A stretch of 64,000 bases of DNA from Variovorax sp. HW608 (GTDB lineage Bacteria; Pseudomonadota; Gammaproteobacteria; Burkholderiales; Burkholderiaceae_C), in assembly GCF_900090195.1 (NCBI RefSeq), contig NZ_LT607803.1, forward strand, positions 4,490,229-4,554,228, given 5' to 3'. Shown here piece after piece: positions 17,027-26,461 of the stretch. A program made the position numbers and the translations under genes. How positions within the stretch are numbered: the first letter of the stretch is position 1; every line of letters begins with the position of its first letter. Under the pieces are notes generated by a model, which did no database searches, was not told the origin of the DNA, and was given only the letters and a program-made list of their open reading frames with translations.

Positions 17027-18453
17027 CCACGACCACCCTCACGCTCAACGACAGCTGGCTCTCGCGGCGCAGCGTGTTCGACTGGGTCTTTGCCGTGCTG
17101 GTGCTGGCTGGCGGCGCCATCGCGTTCTCGCGCTATGCGGCATCGATGGACTACTACGAGAAGACCATCCTGATCGCCGCGGTGGCCGCGACCATCTCGA
17201 TCGGCTGGTTCTGGCGTCCGCTGCGGGTGCTCGCGATCGTGGTGGCCGCTGCGTCGCTGTTGGCGATCGCCTCCTACCAGGGCGATCTGGCACGCGCCGA
17301 CTCGGTCTTCTGGCTCAAGTACTTCCTGTCGAGCCAGTCGGCCATCCTCTGGATGAGCGTGCTCTTCTTCATGAGCACGCTGTTCTACTGGATCGGCTTT
17401 TTTGTCGCCGGGCCGCCCCAAGACAAAAACGGCCCCCTCCGGGGGCAGCGAGGACACGAAGTGCCGAGCGTGGGGGCTTTTTTTGTCGCCGGGCCGCCCC
17501 AAGACAAAAACGGCCCCCCTGGGGGGCAGGGCGACACCATGGATCTCATCGGCTCGCGCCTCGCGTGGGCCGCAGTGGCCATGGCGCTGATCGGCACGAT
17601 GGTCCGCTGGTACGAGAGCCATCAGCTCGGTCCGGACATCGGGCACATCCCGGTCAGCAACCTGTATGAGGTCTTCGTCCTCTTCTGCTGGCTGACGGCG
17701 GCGTTCTATCTCTACTTCGAATCGCGCTACCGCACGCGCGCTCTGGGCGCGTTCGTGATGCTGGTGGTCAGCGCGGCGGTCGGCTTCCTGCTGTGGTACA
17801 CGCTGGTGCGCGATGCGCAAGAGATCCAGCCGCTGGTGCCGGCGCTGCAAAGCTGGTGGATGAAGCTGCACGTGCCGGCCAATTTCATCGGCTACGGCAC
17901 CTTCTCGCTCTCCGCCATGGTGGCATTCGCCTACCTGATCAAGGAGCAGGCCCAGGAGACGCGCTGGTACAAGCTGACACCGATCTGGCTGCTCGGCGTC
18001 GCACTGTGCTTCGTGCCGGTGGCATTCCGCCAGCGCGCGCAGGAGGCTGGCGGGAGCTACTGGGTGGGCTATGCGCTCATCTCGGCGCTGATCGCCGCCG
18101 GCATCCTGCTGGGCCGCCGGCGCATCGCGGCGCGGCTTCCGGCCAACGAGGTGCTGGACGACGTGATGTACAAGTCCATCACCGTGGGCTTTGCGTTCTT
18201 CACCATCGCCACGGTGCTGGGCGCACTGTGGGCCGCCGACGCGTGGGGCGGCTACTGGAGCTGGGACCCCAAGGAAACCTGGGCGCTGATCGTCTGGCTC
18301 AACTATGCGGCCTGGTTGCACATGCGGCTGGTCAAGGGCCTGCGCGGGACGGTCGCGGCCTGGTGGGCGCTCGGCGGGCTGGCGGTCACGACCTTCGCCT
18401 TCCTGGGCGTCAACATGTTCTTGAGCGGCCTGCACAGCTACGGCACGCTGTAG
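17023..18453 (+). CDS. ccsB: cytochrome c biogenesis protein CcsB/CcsA with in-frame repeat insertion
   Basis: Haem handling partner of ResB. The 476-residue protein has about eight membrane helices and the tryptophan-rich haem motif WGGYWSWDPKETW (about 408-420), plus conserved His residues in KLHVPANF and NYAAWLHMRLV. Residues ~126-171 are unlike the family: they come from two tandem copies of a dispersed repeat and read FFVAGPPQDKNGP twice, 27 residues apart. The frame stays open, and normal sequence resumes at MDLIGSRLAWAAVAMAL. The insert falls in a loop between helices, so function is probably retained. An internal ATG at 17539 could also start the C-terminal part. Confidence 0.92.
   Translation: MTTTTLTLNDSWLSRRSVFDWVFAVLVLAGGAIAFSRYAASMDYYEKTILIAAVAATISIGWFWRPLRVLAIVVAAASLLAIASYQGDLARADSVFWLKYFLSSQSAILWMSVLFFMSTLFYWIGFFVAGPPQDKNGPLRGQRGHEVPSVGAFFVAGPPQDKNGPPGGQGDTMDLIGSRLAWAAVAMALIGTMVRWYESHQLGPDIGHIPVSNLYEVFVLFCWLTAAFYLYFESRYRTRALGAFVMLVVSAAVGFLLWYTLVRDAQEIQPLVPALQSWWMKLHVPANFIGYGTFSLSAMVAFAYLIKEQAQETRWYKLTPIWLLGVALCFVPVAFRQRAQEAGGSYWVGYALISALIAAGILLGRRRIAARLPANEVLDDVMYKSITVGFAFFTIATVLGALWAADAWGGYWSWDPKETWALIVWLNYAAWLHMRLVKGLRGTVAAWWALGGLAVTTFAFLGVNMFLSGLHSYGTL
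17395..17538. repeat. tandem 81-bp-period repeat inside ccsB
   Basis: A 40-bp identical segment occurs at 17398-17437 and 17479-17518, exactly 81 bp (27 codons) apart. Each contains the 16-mer GCCGGGCCGCCCCAAG (17407-17422, 17488-17503). Between them lies the part with GGGGGCAGCGAGGACACGAA, nearly identical to the yadG-yadH copy. The gene's frame is preserved throughout. Confidence 0.92.
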
Positions 18454-18562
18454 CGGGGCTGACAAGGGAAGTCAGCGTGAACAGAATCCGGATCGCGCGT
18501 AACCAATTCGAGGCTGGCAACGAATCTATGCTTGCACGGCAGTTTCTGGTGAAAGGCGATCC

Positions 18563-19561
<999 letters not shown>

Positions 19562-19573
19562 TTGGGCCTGGCC

Positions 19574-20230
19574 GTGAACAAGCTCCTGATGCACCCGGCG
19601 GCCAAGCCGGTCGTCTTCGTGCTTTGCCTTCTGCCGTTCGCGTGGCTGTTCTACGGTGCGCTCACCGACGGCCTCGGCGCGAACCCGGCGGAGCACCTGA
19701 TCCGCTCGGCCGGCGACTGGACGCTTCGCTTCATCTGCATCGTGCTGGCCGTCACGCCGTTGCGGGTCATCACCAAGACCAACGCGCTGGCGCGCTTTCG
19801 CCGGATGCTGGGGCTCTTCGCCTACTTCTACGTCGTCTTCCATCTGCTGAGCTACAGCTGGTTCGACATGGGCTTCGAGCTGCAGGACATCGCCAAGGAC
19901 ATCGCCAAGCGGCCGTTCATCCTGGTCGGTTTCAGCGCATTCCTGCTGCTCACGCCGCTGGCCGCGACGTCGTTCAATCGCGCGATCAGGGCGCTCGGCG
20001 CGAAGCGCTGGCAGCTGCTCCATCGGCTGGTCTACCTGATTGCCGGCCTGGGCCTCCTGCACTTCTTCTGGATGCGGGCCGGCAAGCACAACTTCGCCGA
20101 AGTCTTCGTCTATGCCGCGATCATCGGCGTCCTGCTCGGATGGCGGGTGTGGAACTTCGCCAGCAAGAGGAAGCCGCTGCGGCCTGTGCCAATGGGAAGC
20201 GCAGGCGTGCAGCCGCAGCCGACCGAATGA
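19574..20230 (+). CDS. msrQ: haem-binding membrane subunit MsrQ
   Basis: Quinone-linked b-haem membrane protein that passes electrons to MsrP. It has about six hydrophobic helices and conserved His residues in YVVFHLLSY, LHRLVYL and LLHFFWM, as in YedZ/MsrQ of the ferric reductase-like family. Starts are non-ATG: GTG at 19574 (NKLLMHPAAKPVVF) was chosen because it gives the family-like start. A TTG at 19562, directly after the msrP stop, would add four residues and has a GAAGAAG nine bases before it. Operon with msrP; convergent with lysA. Confidence 0.93.
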   Translation: MNKLLMHPAAKPVVFVLCLLPFAWLFYGALTDGLGANPAEHLIRSAGDWTLRFICIVLAVTPLRVITKTNALARFRRMLGLFAYFYVVFHLLSYSWFDMGFELQDIAKDIAKRPFILVGFSAFLLLTPLAATSFNRAIRALGAKRWQLLHRLVYLIAGLGLLHFFWMRAGKHNFAEVFVYAAIIGVLLGWRVWNFASKRKPLRPVPMGSAGVQPQPTE

Positions 20231-20252
20231 TCCGGCGGCTGCGGCTGGCGAC

Positions 20253-21536
20253 TCAGTCCTCCAGCCGCTCCGCGCGCAACTGGTCGTCGAGCGTTTCACG
20301 GCGGCGGATGAGCGTGGCGCGCTCGCCGCTGACCAGCACTTCGGCCGCGCGGCCGCGGGTGTTGTAGTTGCTCGCCATCGCCATGCAGTACGCGCCGGCC
20401 GAGAGCACGGCGAGCAGGTCGCCCTCTGCGACCTGCAGCTTGCGGTCGCGCCCGATCCAGTCGCCGCTTTCGCACACCGGACCGACCACGTCGTAGAGGA
20501 CGGCCTCGCCATCGTCGCGAGCGGTCAGCGGGACGATCTGGTGGAAAGCCTGGTACATCGCCGGCCGGGGCAGATCGTTCATTGCCGCATCGACGATGCA
20601 GAAGTTCTTCTCTTCGCCCGGCTTGGTGTAGAGCACCTGCGTGACGCAGACGCCGGCATTGCCGACCAGCGAACGGCCGGGTTCGACGATGAGCCGCCGC
20701 TGTCCGAAGCCGCGCGCATCGAGGCGTGCCAGCATCTGCCGCCAGAGCGCATCGGCGCCGGGCGGAGTGTCGCCGTTGTAGTCGATGCCCAGACCGCCGC
20801 CGAAGTCGAGGTGGTGCAGCCGGATGCCGGTCTTCTCGATCGCCTCGACCAGATCGAGCACGCGCTCCAGCGCCTCGAGGTAGGGCGACGCGTCGGTGAT
20901 CTGCGAGCCGATGTGGCAGTCGATGCCGACCACCTCGAGGCCCGCGAGCGATGCCGCGTGGCCATAGATCGCGACTGCACGGTCATGCGCCACGCCGAAC
21001 TTGTTGCCCTTCAGGCCGGTCGAGATGTAGGGGTGCGTCTTCGGGTCCACGTTGGGATTGATCCGCACGCTGATGGCTGCGCGCCGGCCCTCCTCGAGCG
21101 CGACGGCATTGAGCACCTCGAGCTCGGCCTCGCTTTCGACGTTGAAGCAGCCGATGCCGGCGGCGAGCGCCTGCCGCATCTCGGCGCGCGTCTTGCCGAC
21201 ACCGGAAAAGATCACCTTGGCCGGATCGGCGCCCGCCGCGAGCACCCGCGCGAGCTCGCCGCCCGACACGATGTCGAAGCCGCAGCCCGCTTGCGCGAAG
21301 ACGCGCAGGACGCCGAGCGAGGAATTGGCCTTGATCGCATAGCAGACCATGGCATCGCGGCCCTCGAAGCCGCGCTGATAGGCAGCCAGCGCGTCGAGCA
21401 TCCATTGCTTCGAATAGACGAAGAGGGGCGTGCCGTGCTCACGTGCCAGCGAGGCGAGCGAGACGGCTTCGACCTGCAGATCGCCCCTCGTGCGTGCGAT
21501 GTGCGGGTGTCCTGGAAGAAGTGCCGGCTGGCTCAT
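20253..21536 (-). CDS. lysA: diaminopimelate decarboxylase
   Basis: Last step of lysine synthesis: decarboxylates meso-diaminopimelate to lysine with PLP. In the 427-residue protein the PLP lysine lies in VCYAIKANSS (about 69), the glycine-rich phosphate-binding loop is HHLDFGGGLGIDY, and the active-site cysteine is in VGPVCESGDW. EPGRSLVGNAG is also typical of alanine-racemase-fold decarboxylases. The start overlaps the lptM stop (ATGA), so both are read from one transcript, which may start at the lptM ATG itself. Confidence 0.97.
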   Translation of the reverse strand: MSQPALLPGHPHIARTRGDLQVEAVSLASLAREHGTPLFVYSKQWMLDALAAYQRGFEGRDAMVCYAIKANSSLGVLRVFAQAGCGFDIVSGGELARVLAAGADPAKVIFSGVGKTRAEMRQALAAGIGCFNVESEAELEVLNAVALEEGRRAAISVRINPNVDPKTHPYISTGLKGNKFGVAHDRAVAIYGHAASLAGLEVVGIDCHIGSQITDASPYLEALERVLDLVEAIEKTGIRLHHLDFGGGLGIDYNGDTPPGADALWRQMLARLDARGFGQRRLIVEPGRSLVGNAGVCVTQVLYTKPGEEKNFCIVDAAMNDLPRPAMYQAFHQIVPLTARDDGEAVLYDVVGPVCESGDWIGRDRKLQVAEGDLLAVLSAGAYCMAMASNYNTRGRAAEVLVSGERATLIRRRETLDDQLRAERLED

Positions 21537-21778
21537 TTCGTGCCTTCGGTGGATGCCGGAGCATCGTTATCTTTTTGCGGGGCCGGCGCTTGCGCGGGCT
21601 TCGTCGGCGTTTCGGTCGTGGTGGTGCGGCCGGGTATCAGGACCTGGGGCAAGGTGGCCCGGTCTTTTGCGGCCGGATCGGTCGGCAGGTAAAGCGAGCC
21701 TTTTTGACCACAGGCGGACAAGCCGACCCCAACGAGCGCGAGGCCAACGGCGCTCACTAGAATTTGGCGAACAGACAT
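21533..21778 (-). CDS. lptM: LPS-assembly lipoprotein LptM (YifL)
   Basis: A small 81-residue lipoprotein. [20 protein letters not shown] is the signal and [12 protein letters not shown] holds the lipobox and the CGQKGxLYLP signature of LptM. LptM assists oxidative maturation of the LptD translocon in the outer membrane. The rest is a proline- and threonine-rich tail. The frame is open upstream to 22015 but the lipoprotein signal fixes the start. TACAAT ends 6 nt before the ATG, so the message may be leaderless. lptM-lysA linkage is common in proteobacteria. Confidence 0.9.
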   Translation of the reverse strand: MSVRQILVSAVGLALVGVGLSACGQKGSLYLPTDPAAKDRATLPQVLIPGRTTTTETPTKPAQAPAPQKDNDAPASTEGTK

Positions 21779-21784
21779 GGCGAA

Positions 21785-21790
21785 ATTGTA
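21785..21790 (-). promoter_or_regulatory. -10 box of lptM-lysA, possible leaderless start
   Basis: TACAAT on the minus strand (five of six bases of TATAAT) ends six nucleotides before the lptM ATG, which would place +1 on the A of ATG. No ribosome site precedes that ATG. No good -35 hexamer was found at normal spacing. The box lies just ahead of the divergent cyaY start. Confidence 0.45.
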
Positions 21791-22123
21791 ATGACCGACC
21801 CCGAATACATGGACCAGGCCGAGGCCGCGCTGGCCGCGATCGAACGCAGTTGCGATCGCATCAACGATGCGACCGATGCCGACATCGACAACCAGCGCGT
21901 GGGAGGAATGATCACGATCACCTTCCGCAACGGCAGCCAGTTGATCGTCAACCTGCAGAAGCCGCTGCACGAGATCTGGCTGGCGGCGCGCTCCGGCGGC
22001 TACCACTACCGCCATGACGGCAGTGCCTGGGTCGACACCAAGACCCGCGAGGAATTCTTCGGCAACCTGACGCGCGAAGCGACCTTGCAGGCGGGCCAGC
22101 CGCTGACCTTCTCCGCCGGCTGA
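21791..22123 (+). CDS. cyaY: iron-sulfur cluster regulator CyaY (bacterial frataxin)
   Basis: Frataxin-family iron-binding protein that modulates the Isc cluster-assembly machinery. The 110 residues match the family length. The acidic first helix ([20 protein letters not shown], then DATDADID) gives the iron-binding ridge, and the strand region has [16 protein letters not shown] followed by [13 protein letters not shown]. The ATG at 21791 is chosen over an in-frame upstream codon at 21764. It is divergent from lptM and tail-to-tail with mrcA, the two stops being adjacent. Confidence 0.96.
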   Translation: MTDPEYMDQAEAALAAIERSCDRINDATDADIDNQRVGGMITITFRNGSQLIVNLQKPLHEIWLAARSGGYHYRHDGSAWVDTKTREEFFGNLTREATLQAGQPLTFSAG

Positions 22124-24526
22124 TCAGTTCCGGAACAGGTCGAGGATCTTGCTGCGTTCCTCGGGCGCCGGCGGCGCACCGATCGGGGGCGCCGAGATCG
22201 CCTCGGCCGGCGGCGTCGGGCCGCCCTCGACACCCAGGCTCGCGACGCCGCGGCCCGGTGCGTAGTCGTCGTAGTACCACTCACCGCCGACATTCACCAC
22301 GCCGGCAGGCGCGGGCACCTCGGCCACCGGAATGCCCTTGATCGCCGTTTCCATGTAGGTGATCCAGATCGGCAGGGCCAAGCCACCGCCGGTCTCCTTG
22401 TCGCCGAGCTTGCGCGGCGTGTCGTAGCCGATCCACGCGACCGCGGTCATCGTCGGCTGGAATCCGGCGAACCAGGCGTCCATCGACTCGTTCGTGGTGC
22501 CGGTCTTGCCGTAGATATCGGTGCGCTTGAGCGTCGCCTGTGCCTTGGCTGCCGTGCCGCCGCTCGCCACCGATTGCAGCAGGCTGTCCATGATGAACGC
22601 ATTGCGCTGTGGGATCGCACGCATCGACTCGTTGAGCAGAGGCGGCTGCCTGTCGACCAGGACCTTGTCCTTGTGGTCGGTCACGCGCGTCACGAGATAG
22701 GGGTTCAGGCGATAGCCGCCGTTGGCGAACACCGAATAGGCCGTCACCATCTGCATCGGCGTGACCGAGCCCGCGCCGAGCGCCATCGGGAGATAGGCAG
22801 GATGCTTCTCGCGCTCGAAGCCGAAGTTGGTGATCCAGTCCTGCGCGTAGCGAGTACCGATCGATTGCAGGATGCGGATCGACACCATGTTCTTGGACTT
22901 CATCAGCGCGCGCCGCATCGGCATCGGGCCTTCGAACAAGCCGTCATAGTTCTTCGGCTCCCAGGGCTGGCCACCGGTGGTGCCGGCGTCGAAGAACAGT
23001 GGCGCGTCATTGATTACCGTGCTGGGCGTGAATCCCTTCTCGAGCGCGGCGGAATAGATGAAGGGCTTGAAGCTCGAGCCCGGCTGGCGCCACGCCTGCG
23101 TCACGTGGTTGAACTTGTTCTTGTCGAAGTCGAAGCCGCCGACCATGGCCTTGACCGCGCCATCGCGCGGGTCGACGGCGACGAATGCGCCTTCCACTTC
23201 GGGCAACTGCGTGATTTCCCAGGTGTCCTTCGGTGTCTTGACCACGCGGATGACGGCACCGCGGCGGATCCTGATGTTGGGCGCGGCCTTGTCCGAGAGG
23301 CCGGACTGGGCAGGCTTCAGGCCGTCTCCGACGATCTGGACAGCGTCGCCGTTGGCGCGGACCGCATTGATCTCCTTCGCATTGGCCTTGAGCACCACCG
23401 CCGACATCACGTCGCCATTGTCGGGATGCTCGGCGAGTGCGTCGTCCACGGCCTCGTCGAGTTCCTTGGGGTTATTGGGCAGATCGACGAACTTCTCGGG
23501 GCCGCGGTAGATCTGGCGGCGCTCGTAGTCCATGATGCCCTTGCGAAGCGCTCGATACGCTGCGGCCTGATCGGCGGCAACCAGCGTCGTGTAGACCTTG
23601 AGGCCGCGCGTGTACGTGCTGTCGCCGTACTGTGCGTACATCAGTTGGCGAACCGTCTCGGCGACGTATTCGGCGTGCAGCCGCGACGGGTCGGCGGCGT
23701 CGCGCAGGTGCAGGTCTTCCTTCTTTGCTTCCGCCGCCTGCTCCGCCGTGATGAAGCCGGCTTCCTGCATGCGGTCGATCACATAGAGCTGCCGCGCCCG
23801 TGCACGCGCGGGGTTGTTCACGGGGTTGTTGGCGCCCGGCGCTTTCGGCAGACCGGCCAGCATCGCCGCCTGCGCGATCGTGATGTCCTGGAGCGGCTTG
23901 CCGAAATAGGCTTCGGATGCCGCCGCGAATCCATAGGCCCGATTGCCGAGATAGATCTGGTTCACATAGATCTCGAGGATCTGGTCCTTCGTCAGAAGGT
24001 GTTCCAGCTTGAAGGTCAGAAGAACTTCATAAACCTTGCGCGTCAGCGTTTTTTCGGAGCTCAGATAGACATTTCGCGCTACCTGCATCGTGATGGTCGA
24101 CGCGCCCTGGCTCTTGACGCGATTCAAGTTCGCGATTCCGGCGCGCAGCATTCCCTTGTAGTCGATGCCGCCATGGTCATAGAAGCGCGCGTCTTCGGCG
24201 GCGAGCACTGCGTCCTTCATGACTTTGGGAACGGTGGAAATCGGCGTCAGATTTCGCCGCTCTTCGCCGAATTCCCCGATCAATATTCCCTCGGACGAGA
24301 AGACGCGCAGCGGCAGCTTCGGCCGATAGTCCGACAGCTCCGAAATATCGGGAAGATTGGGATAGGCCACTGCGAGCGCGACGGCGATGATGCACACGAT
24401 GGCGACGGCGCCGGCCGCTGCGATCCCCAAGGCCCACAGCAGGATCCGCATCACCCATGTCAGCCACGTCGCGCGTTTTGGAGGAGGGGCTTTTGCAGGC
24501 CCTTTGGTTCGGGATGTTTCGGGCAT
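22124..24526 (-). CDS. mrcA: penicillin-binding protein 1A
   Basis: Bifunctional peptidoglycan synthase. The 800-residue protein has one N-terminal membrane anchor (about 22-54) and a GT51 glycosyltransferase domain with AAEDARFYDHGGIDYKGM (catalytic Glu about 110) and QGASTITMQVARN. The transpeptidase domain has the three penicillin-binding motifs: SSFK (Ser about 484), SKN (about 544) and KTGT (about 673). An OB-like insert lies between them and the tail is proline-rich. In many proteobacteria mrcA is next to the divergent pilM operon, as here. An inverted repeat brackets its -10 box. Confidence 0.97.
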   Translation of the reverse strand: MPETSRTKGPAKAPPPKRATWLTWVMRILLWALGIAAAGAVAIVCIIAVALAVAYPNLPDISELSDYRPKLPLRVFSSEGILIGEFGEERRNLTPISTVPKVMKDAVLAAEDARFYDHGGIDYKGMLRAGIANLNRVKSQGASTITMQVARNVYLSSEKTLTRKVYEVLLTFKLEHLLTKDQILEIYVNQIYLGNRAYGFAAASEAYFGKPLQDITIAQAAMLAGLPKAPGANNPVNNPARARARQLYVIDRMQEAGFITAEQAAEAKKEDLHLRDAADPSRLHAEYVAETVRQLMYAQYGDSTYTRGLKVYTTLVAADQAAAYRALRKGIMDYERRQIYRGPEKFVDLPNNPKELDEAVDDALAEHPDNGDVMSAVVLKANAKEINAVRANGDAVQIVGDGLKPAQSGLSDKAAPNIRIRRGAVIRVVKTPKDTWEITQLPEVEGAFVAVDPRDGAVKAMVGGFDFDKNKFNHVTQAWRQPGSSFKPFIYSAALEKGFTPSTVINDAPLFFDAGTTGGQPWEPKNYDGLFEGPMPMRRALMKSKNMVSIRILQSIGTRYAQDWITNFGFEREKHPAYLPMALGAGSVTPMQMVTAYSVFANGGYRLNPYLVTRVTDHKDKVLVDRQPPLLNESMRAIPQRNAFIMDSLLQSVASGGTAAKAQATLKRTDIYGKTGTTNESMDAWFAGFQPTMTAVAWIGYDTPRKLGDKETGGGLALPIWITYMETAIKGIPVAEVPAPAGVVNVGGEWYYDDYAPGRGVASLGVEGGPTPPAEAISAPPIGAPPAPEERSKILDLFRN

Positions 24527-24540
24527 TGAGGCGGTCGGAG

Positions 24541-24574
24541 TCTGCGAGCATTATAAAAAAGCGGTCCTCGCAGA
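24541..24574 (-). promoter_or_regulatory. mrcA -10 box inside an inverted repeat
   Basis: On the minus strand a perfect TATAAT (24555-24550) lies 23 nt before the mrcA ATG. It is flanked by the 8-bp inverted repeat TCTGCGAG/CTCGCAGA (24541-24548 and 24567-24574). No clear -35 is present. The symmetric arms around the -10 look like an operator, although the binder is unknown. Confidence 0.45.
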
Positions 24575-24755
24575 GGCCCGGTTCGTAGCAGTTAGGACCC
24601 AAGTACTCTTATTTGTGACGAAAGTTGCAGACGGGAACTGTTACGTCGACTTTTGACAACGATTGGCGCTGGAGTCGGGATTCGGCACTTGGTTGGCATT
24701 GCGCCTTGCTGCTAGCATGCAACCACACGCAAATTTTTCCAATCGTTACAAACGG

Positions 24756-25847
24756 ATGGGATCGAACTTGATTGACCTGGGATCGTTGTTTCGCCGTCAG
24801 CCCGCGCCTTTGCTCGGGCTGGACGTCAGTTCTTCCAGCGTCAAGCTTGTCGAACTCGGCCGCGATGCCAGCGGCAAGCTGGTGCTCGAGCGCTGCGCCA
24901 TCGAGCCGCTGGAGCGTGGATGGATCACCGACGGCAACGTGGAGAAGTTCGACGAGGTGGCCGAGGCCGTGCGCCGCGTGGTGCGCAAGAGCGGCACCCG
25001 GACCAAGAACGTTGCGCTGGCCCTGCCGCCATCCGCCGTCATCACCAAGAAGATCGTTCTGCCCGGTGGCATGAGCGAGCAGGAACTCGAGATCCAGGTC
25101 GAGTCCGAAGCCAACCAGTACATTCCCTTTTCGCTCGACGAGGTGAGCCTCGATTTCTGCGTGATGGGGCAGAGCGCGGCCTCCGCGGGCGATGTCGAAG
25201 TCCTGATCGCCGCTTCGCGCAAGGAGAAGGTGCAGGATCGTCAAGGCCTTGCCGAAGCGTCGGGGCTGAAGGCCGTGATCCTCGATGTCGAATCCTATGC
25301 ATCGCGTCTCGCGACCGCGCGCTTGATCGAGCAGCTGCCCGGCCAGGGGCGCGATGCCGTCGTGGCATTGTTTGAAGTGGGTGCATTCACCACCAGCATG
25401 CAGGTGCTGCGAAACCAGGAAGTCCTGTACGACCGCGACCAGGCTTTCGGCGGCGCGCAGCTCACGCAGCTCATCGTTCGCCAGTACGGCTTCTCCGCCG
25501 AGGAGGCGGAGGCCAAGAAGCGCAGTGGCGACCTGCCCGAGGACTACGCCGCCGGCGTGCTCAAGCCGTTCGTGGCGAGCATCGCGCAGGAAATTGCCCG
25601 CGCGCTCCAGTTCTTCTTCACGAGCACGCCGCACAACCGCGTCGATTACGTGCTGCTGGCCGGAGGCTCCGCATCGCTGCCCGGCCTGACCAGTGCCGTC
25701 ACGCGCCAGACCTCGTTCGCGTGTTCGCTCGTGAACCCGTTCGATGGCATGGAAATCGGCAGCAGCATTCGCGAGAAGAAAGTGCGTCGCGAGGCCCCGT
25801 CCTACCTGACGTCCTGCGGCCTCGCGATGCGGAGGTTCCTGCAGTGA
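24756..25847 (+). CDS. pilM: type IV pilus assembly protein PilM
   Basis: Actin-like ATPase on the inner face of the membrane that binds the N-terminus of PilN and starts the alignment complex. The 363-residue protein shows the phosphate-1 loop GLDVSSSSVKLVEL, ALALPPSAVITKKI, the second loop AVVALFEVGAFTTSM, and the adenosine motif VLLAGGSASLPGL. Start is uncertain: ATG 24756 (MGSNLIDLGSLF) or TTG 24768 (IDLGSLF after the start), the latter giving the start seen in relatives, with GGGA six bases before. First gene of pilMNOPQ. Confidence 0.96.
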   Translation: MGSNLIDLGSLFRRQPAPLLGLDVSSSSVKLVELGRDASGKLVLERCAIEPLERGWITDGNVEKFDEVAEAVRRVVRKSGTRTKNVALALPPSAVITKKIVLPGGMSEQELEIQVESEANQYIPFSLDEVSLDFCVMGQSAASAGDVEVLIAASRKEKVQDRQGLAEASGLKAVILDVESYASRLATARLIEQLPGQGRDAVVALFEVGAFTTSMQVLRNQEVLYDRDQAFGGAQLTQLIVRQYGFSAEEAEAKKRSGDLPEDYAAGVLKPFVASIAQEIARALQFFFTSTPHNRVDYVLLAGGSASLPGLTSAVTRQTSFACSLVNPFDGMEIGSSIREKKVRREAPSYLTSCGLAMRRFLQ

Positions 25848-26452
25848 TCCTCATCAACCTTCTCCCCCACCGCGAGGCGGCGCGCAAGCGCCGTCGCGAG
25901 ACCTTCTTCGCCACCCTGGGCCTGGCCGCGGTCGCCGGTCTGCTGATCGCCGGCGCCGCCTATCTGTGGTTCCAGGCGCAAATCTCCAACCAGCAGGAGA
26001 AGAACGGCATCCTGCAGTCGGCGATCACCAAGCTGGATGCCGAGATCAAGGAAATCTCGACACTGCAGGCCGAGATCGCCGCCCTGCGCGCGCGCCAGCA
26101 GGCCGTGGAAGACCTCCAGGGCGACCGCAACATGCCGGTGCACCTGCTGAACGAGCTCGTGCGCCAGTTGCCCGACGGCGTCTACCTCACCAACATGAAG
26201 CAGGAGAACCAGACGGTCACGCTGCAGGGCATGGCGCAGTCCAATGAGCGCGTGTCCGAGCTGCTGCGCAATCTCGGCAACAACAGTCCGTGGCTGGTGA
26301 AGCCGGAACTGGTCGAGATCACGTCGACCAACATCAACCTGAGTCCCCGCGATCAGCGCCGCGTTGCCAACTTCACGATGCGCATCGGCCTGAAGCGGCC
26401 CACCGACGCTCAGAAGCCGGCTGGCGCGCCTGCGCCGGCAGCCAAGGGGTAA
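25844..26452 (+). CDS. pilN: type IV pilus inner-membrane protein PilN
   Basis: A bitopic membrane protein of 202 residues. The GTG start overlaps the pilM stop (GTGA) and gives the conserved cytoplasmic motif INLLPHREAARKRRRE, which is the PilM-binding peptide. One membrane helix follows (LGLAAVAGLLIAGAAYLWF), then a coiled coil (about 50-95) and a small periplasmic ferredoxin-like domain. It pairs with PilO. The frame is open further upstream, but only this start keeps the INLLP motif at the N-terminus. Confidence 0.96.
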   Translation: MILINLLPHREAARKRRRETFFATLGLAAVAGLLIAGAAYLWFQAQISNQQEKNGILQSAITKLDAEIKEISTLQAEIAALRARQQAVEDLQGDRNMPVHLLNELVRQLPDGVYLTNMKQENQTVTLQGMAQSNERVSELLRNLGNNSPWLVKPELVEITSTNINLSPRDQRRVANFTMRIGLKRPTDAQKPAGAPAPAAKG

Positions 26453-26461
26453 GCGTCCATC

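Noticed and set aside
17023..18453. ccsB as a pseudogene because of the foreign insert
   Set aside because: The frame is uninterrupted, the WWD motif and all helices are present, and the insert length is a multiple of three.
24690..24712. A sigma54 promoter upstream of pilM (TTGGCATTGCGCCTTGCT)
   Set aside because: The GG and GC elements are 11 bases apart instead of 10, and the TGGCAC box is imperfect.
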